A stretch of 64,000 nucleotides of DNA from Clostridia bacterium (GTDB lineage: Bacteria; Bacillota; Clostridia; Oscillospirales; CAG-272). The stretch spans positions 1 to 64,000 of the forward strand of contig JAFULR010000005.1 in assembly GCA_017483195.1 (NCBI GenBank). The letters are read 5' to 3'. The notes under the pieces were generated by a model, which was not told where the DNA came from, searched no databases, and was given only the letters and a program-made list of their open reading frames with translations. Shown here one piece after another: positions 62,130 to 64,000 of the stretch (position 1 is its first letter; each line of letters begins with the position of its first letter). The position numbers were made by a program, and so were the translations under genes.

Positions 62130-62372
62130 CTATATATAATACCCATTTTCTCGACAAAATTCTTCAAATTTAGCAAAAAAAGCGAGCCCCTTTCGAGGCT
62201 CGCTCAATTGATGGATATTAATTACTATCTTTCTGCCAATATCATCACAGTTTTCGTTGATCTTTTGAAGCTCAATGATTATCTCAATCATCAGTTCTTT
62301 TTCGGATAGATTTCGCAATCTTTCTCTTTCAGCGTCAATTCTCTTGTTGGCATTTCTATTCCAATCAAACAT
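62130..62372 (-). CDS. Small hypothetical protein crossing a terminator hairpin
   Basis: 80 aa, RBS GGAGGGAG. Basic-acidic helical N-terminus (RIDAERERLRNLSEKELMIE). The last 25 codons are encoded by a terminator-type hairpin (62176-62207), so full-length product may be rare. Confidence 0.6.
   Translation of the reverse strand: MFDWNRNANKRIDAERERLRNLSEKELMIEIIIELQKINENCDDIGRKIVINIHQLSEPRKGLAFFAKFEEFCRENGYYI
62176..62207 (-). terminator. Terminator-like hairpin inside the reading frame
   Basis: Minus strand GAGCGAGCC-TCGAAAGG-GGCTCGC then seven T. Confidence 0.7.
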
Positions 62373-62384
62373 AAACTCCCTCCA

Positions 62385-62696
62385 TTATAGCTTAATGATC
62401 GCATATTTTGTCCTGCTGCCTCTTATACGCTCGGCACGAAATCGTTTTCCGTTCGCCTTCCAGTGAGGAAAGCTATCAGCTTTTTCCTCATTGGTATCAC
62501 AATGGCAAATTTCGATATTTCCGAGAACATCGCATCCGCCAGCAGACAAAGGTCTTATGTGGTCGATTGTTGGGTGATAGGCGCTGTTAGGATTACCGCA
62601 CGCCGACTTTTTCATCAATCGCCCCGCGTAATCGTACACGTTTTCTTTGTTACCGTAAAACTCATTCCATACGTCAATGGTCCGATACTTTGACAT
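62385..62696 (-). CDS. HNH endonuclease
   Basis: 103 aa from MSKYRTIDVWNEFYGN, after GAAAGGAGGTAAT. HNH core: PTIDHIRPLSAGG, VLGNIEICHCDTNEEKAD (His, Asn, His) with a preceding Cys. Small stand-alone HNH nucleases of this length are common in mobile DNA. Confidence 0.85.
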   Translation of the reverse strand: MSKYRTIDVWNEFYGNKENVYDYAGRLMKKSACGNPNSAYHPTIDHIRPLSAGGCDVLGNIEICHCDTNEEKADSFPHWKANGKRFRAERIRGSRTKYAIIKL

Positions 62697-62772
62697 TTTG
62701 ATTACCTCCTTTCGTTTGAGTACCATCATTATACATCGAACGAAATAAAAAATCGAGTGGACAGCTGTCCAC

Positions 62773-64000
62773 TCAATTTAGTAGGTCTTTGATTTTGATA
62801 TTTGCATAATTACAAACGGCAATTATGTTCTCAAGCTTTGGACAGCGAAAATGATCACCGTTTCTGTTCCACGATTTAATCGTATCAACAGACACAAACA
62901 ATTTAGATGCTGCCTCATCTAAATCCTTGGTTTGATTTCGAACAGCATTATAGCATTTTCTGCCTATCTTAATAGGATCGCCTTGTGCATACATATCAAA
63001 AACTGTCTGAACATCAAAAATATCTTCTCCAACGATATTGGTCATTTGAGAAACAAGTTCTTGATTTGATGAAACGCAATTCACTTCCGTACCTTCTTCG
63101 GTCATTGTAACAAAATGCACACACTGCCATTCATCGGGAATCAAGTACGGACTATGTGTGGAATACACCACTTTCACACCTCGTTTTGTCAACTCCATCA
63201 AATCGCAAAGCACCTCACGCTGTGCGCTTGGATGTAACATTGCAGCAGGCTCGTCGATAATAAAAATATCACCTTCACTCAGTATGTTTTTCATAAAGTA
63301 GTAAGTAAAATACCACCGTCTGCCTGCGCTTGTTTCGTTAAGATTGATTCGCTCCCCGGTCTTTTCTTTTACGAAAATAGAGATGTGCCCTTTCTCGCCA
63401 GCCTGCACAGAAATACTATCGTACATTTCTCTATCGAACGAAGGAATATTCTCGTTCAAAAACGCCTCAAAATCTGCAACCGCTTGATCTGAAAGAGTCA
63501 ACTCATTTTTCGAAGATCTTAGCAGTTCTTCCCGATCACTTCCGTCATACACCTGTCGTAAATAGGTTTCCATTATGGAATTGGAATGATCATTATAATG
63601 GTAATTTCTGTCCTCTTTCCTGAAGATTACATCATTACTCTCGTTTTTCAAGAACAAGCATCTTTTTCCGATAATATGCTGAACATGGAACAAGAACGAG
63701 TAATAGTGCTCCTCCTGTTCTTGTCTTAGCATATGATCGGTATCCAAACCTTCTTGGATGCGTTTTGTCCTATTCTCTATTTCTTTAATTAAGTAATCAA
63801 TTCGATCACAGGCGTCTTTCGTTGCCTTGTTTATCTTTGTGATTTCTCTCTTAATCGCAGTTTTGTTGATTGATACGAATTTTTGCTCAAATTTAGCGAG
63901 AGAAGGTTCTACATATTCGAGTCTAAACGCTTCTCTTTCATTCCAGCCAAAATACAGGTGTGTTTCTGCAACAAATGTTAGAGCTGCCTCATCGTCCTCA
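62773..64000 (-). CDS. AAA ATPase, N-terminus beyond window
   Basis: The frame is open past 64000; at least 409 residues are visible. Coiled-coil region (EPSLAKFEQKFVSINKTAIK), Walker B with signature DIFIIDEPAAMLHP, and STHSPYL as the H-loop, as in SMC/RecF/OLD-type ATPases. The last 65 residues (LDEAASKLFVSVDTIKSWNR) look like a helix-turn-helix domain. The Walker A lies outside the window. Possibly a defence ATPase with a missing partner. Confidence 0.85.
   Translation of the reverse strand, partial: EDDEAALTFVAETHLYFGWNEREAFRLEYVEPSLAKFEQKFVSINKTAIKREITKINKATKDACDRIDYLIKEIENRTKRIQEGLDTDHMLRQEQEEHYYSFLFHVQHIIGKRCLFLKNESNDVIFRKEDRNYHYNDHSNSIMETYLRQVYDGSDREELLRSSKNELTLSDQAVADFEAFLNENIPSFDREMYDSISVQAGEKGHISIFVKEKTGERINLNETSAGRRWYFTYYFMKNILSEGDIFIIDEPAAMLHPSAQREVLCDLMELTKRGVKVVYSTHSPYLIPDEWQCVHFVTMTEEGTEVNCVSSNQELVSQMTNIVGEDIFDVQTVFDMYAQGDPIKIGRKCYNAVRNQTKDLDEAASKLFVSVDTIKSWNRNGDHFRCPKLENIIAVCNYANIKIKDLLN

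Overview
The window reads as part of the chromosome of an anaerobic, spore-forming, gut-type Clostridia bacterium (Oscillospiraceae or Christensenellales-like; this is inference). The support is SpoVT, Firmicutes-type LexA boxes, strong AGGAGG ribosome binding sites, an MgtE transporter, a FucO-type dehydrogenase and many small clostridial families.

Region 1 (1-8351) is ordinary chromosome followed by repeat-rich intergenic DNA: a truncated lipoprotein, spoVT, a LexA-controlled Y-family polymerase operon, fucO, mgtE and tRNA-Leu(CAA). Then come about 2.5 kb without a convincing gene, holding a degenerate 370-bp tandem array and other structured repeats.

Region 2 (8352-35972) is a 27.5-kb integrated island in tRNA-Pro(GGG). 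A 45-bp copy of the tRNA 3' end recurs at 35928-35972. The mobility genes are two coupled tyrosine recombinases, an excisionase-like protein, a replication-type HTH protein and a ribbon-helix-helix protein. The cargo is mostly anti-phage defence: a putative PD-(D/E)XK nuclease gene, a DRT type 1 reverse transcriptase-nitrilase, Hachiman (HamA/HamB), a restriction-modification operon with a fused adenine/cytosine methyltransferase, an IetA/IetS ATPase-subtilisin pair and an unknown 393-aa gene. A small cluster (peptide deformylase, rhodanese, TipAS) lies between them. Three copies of a conserved two-hairpin module sit at cargo boundaries.

Region 3 (35973-64000) begins with two more integrases, so a second element probably abuts the first at the same tRNA site; its far end is not visible. 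It holds a 1.35-kb non-coding repeat region, ADP-ribose-related genes (ADP-ribosylglycohydrolase, macro domain), a phosphatase, a VWA protein, and a large type III-like R-M operon. That operon runs Xre regulator, helicase-SLOG fusion, DUF4391, RES-domain protein, Mod, a small membrane protein and Res. A WYL regulator with a nuclease, an HNH nuclease and a truncated AAA ATPase follow.

The most novel candidate is a roughly 235-nt transcript at 41996-42229 with its own consensus promoter and terminator. It folds into three multi-branched domains and sits just upstream of an internally duplicated protein of unknown function. Next are the R-M operon carrying a dual methyltransferase with a catalytically degenerate LAGLIDADG protein, and the type III-like operon with embedded RES and SLOG components.
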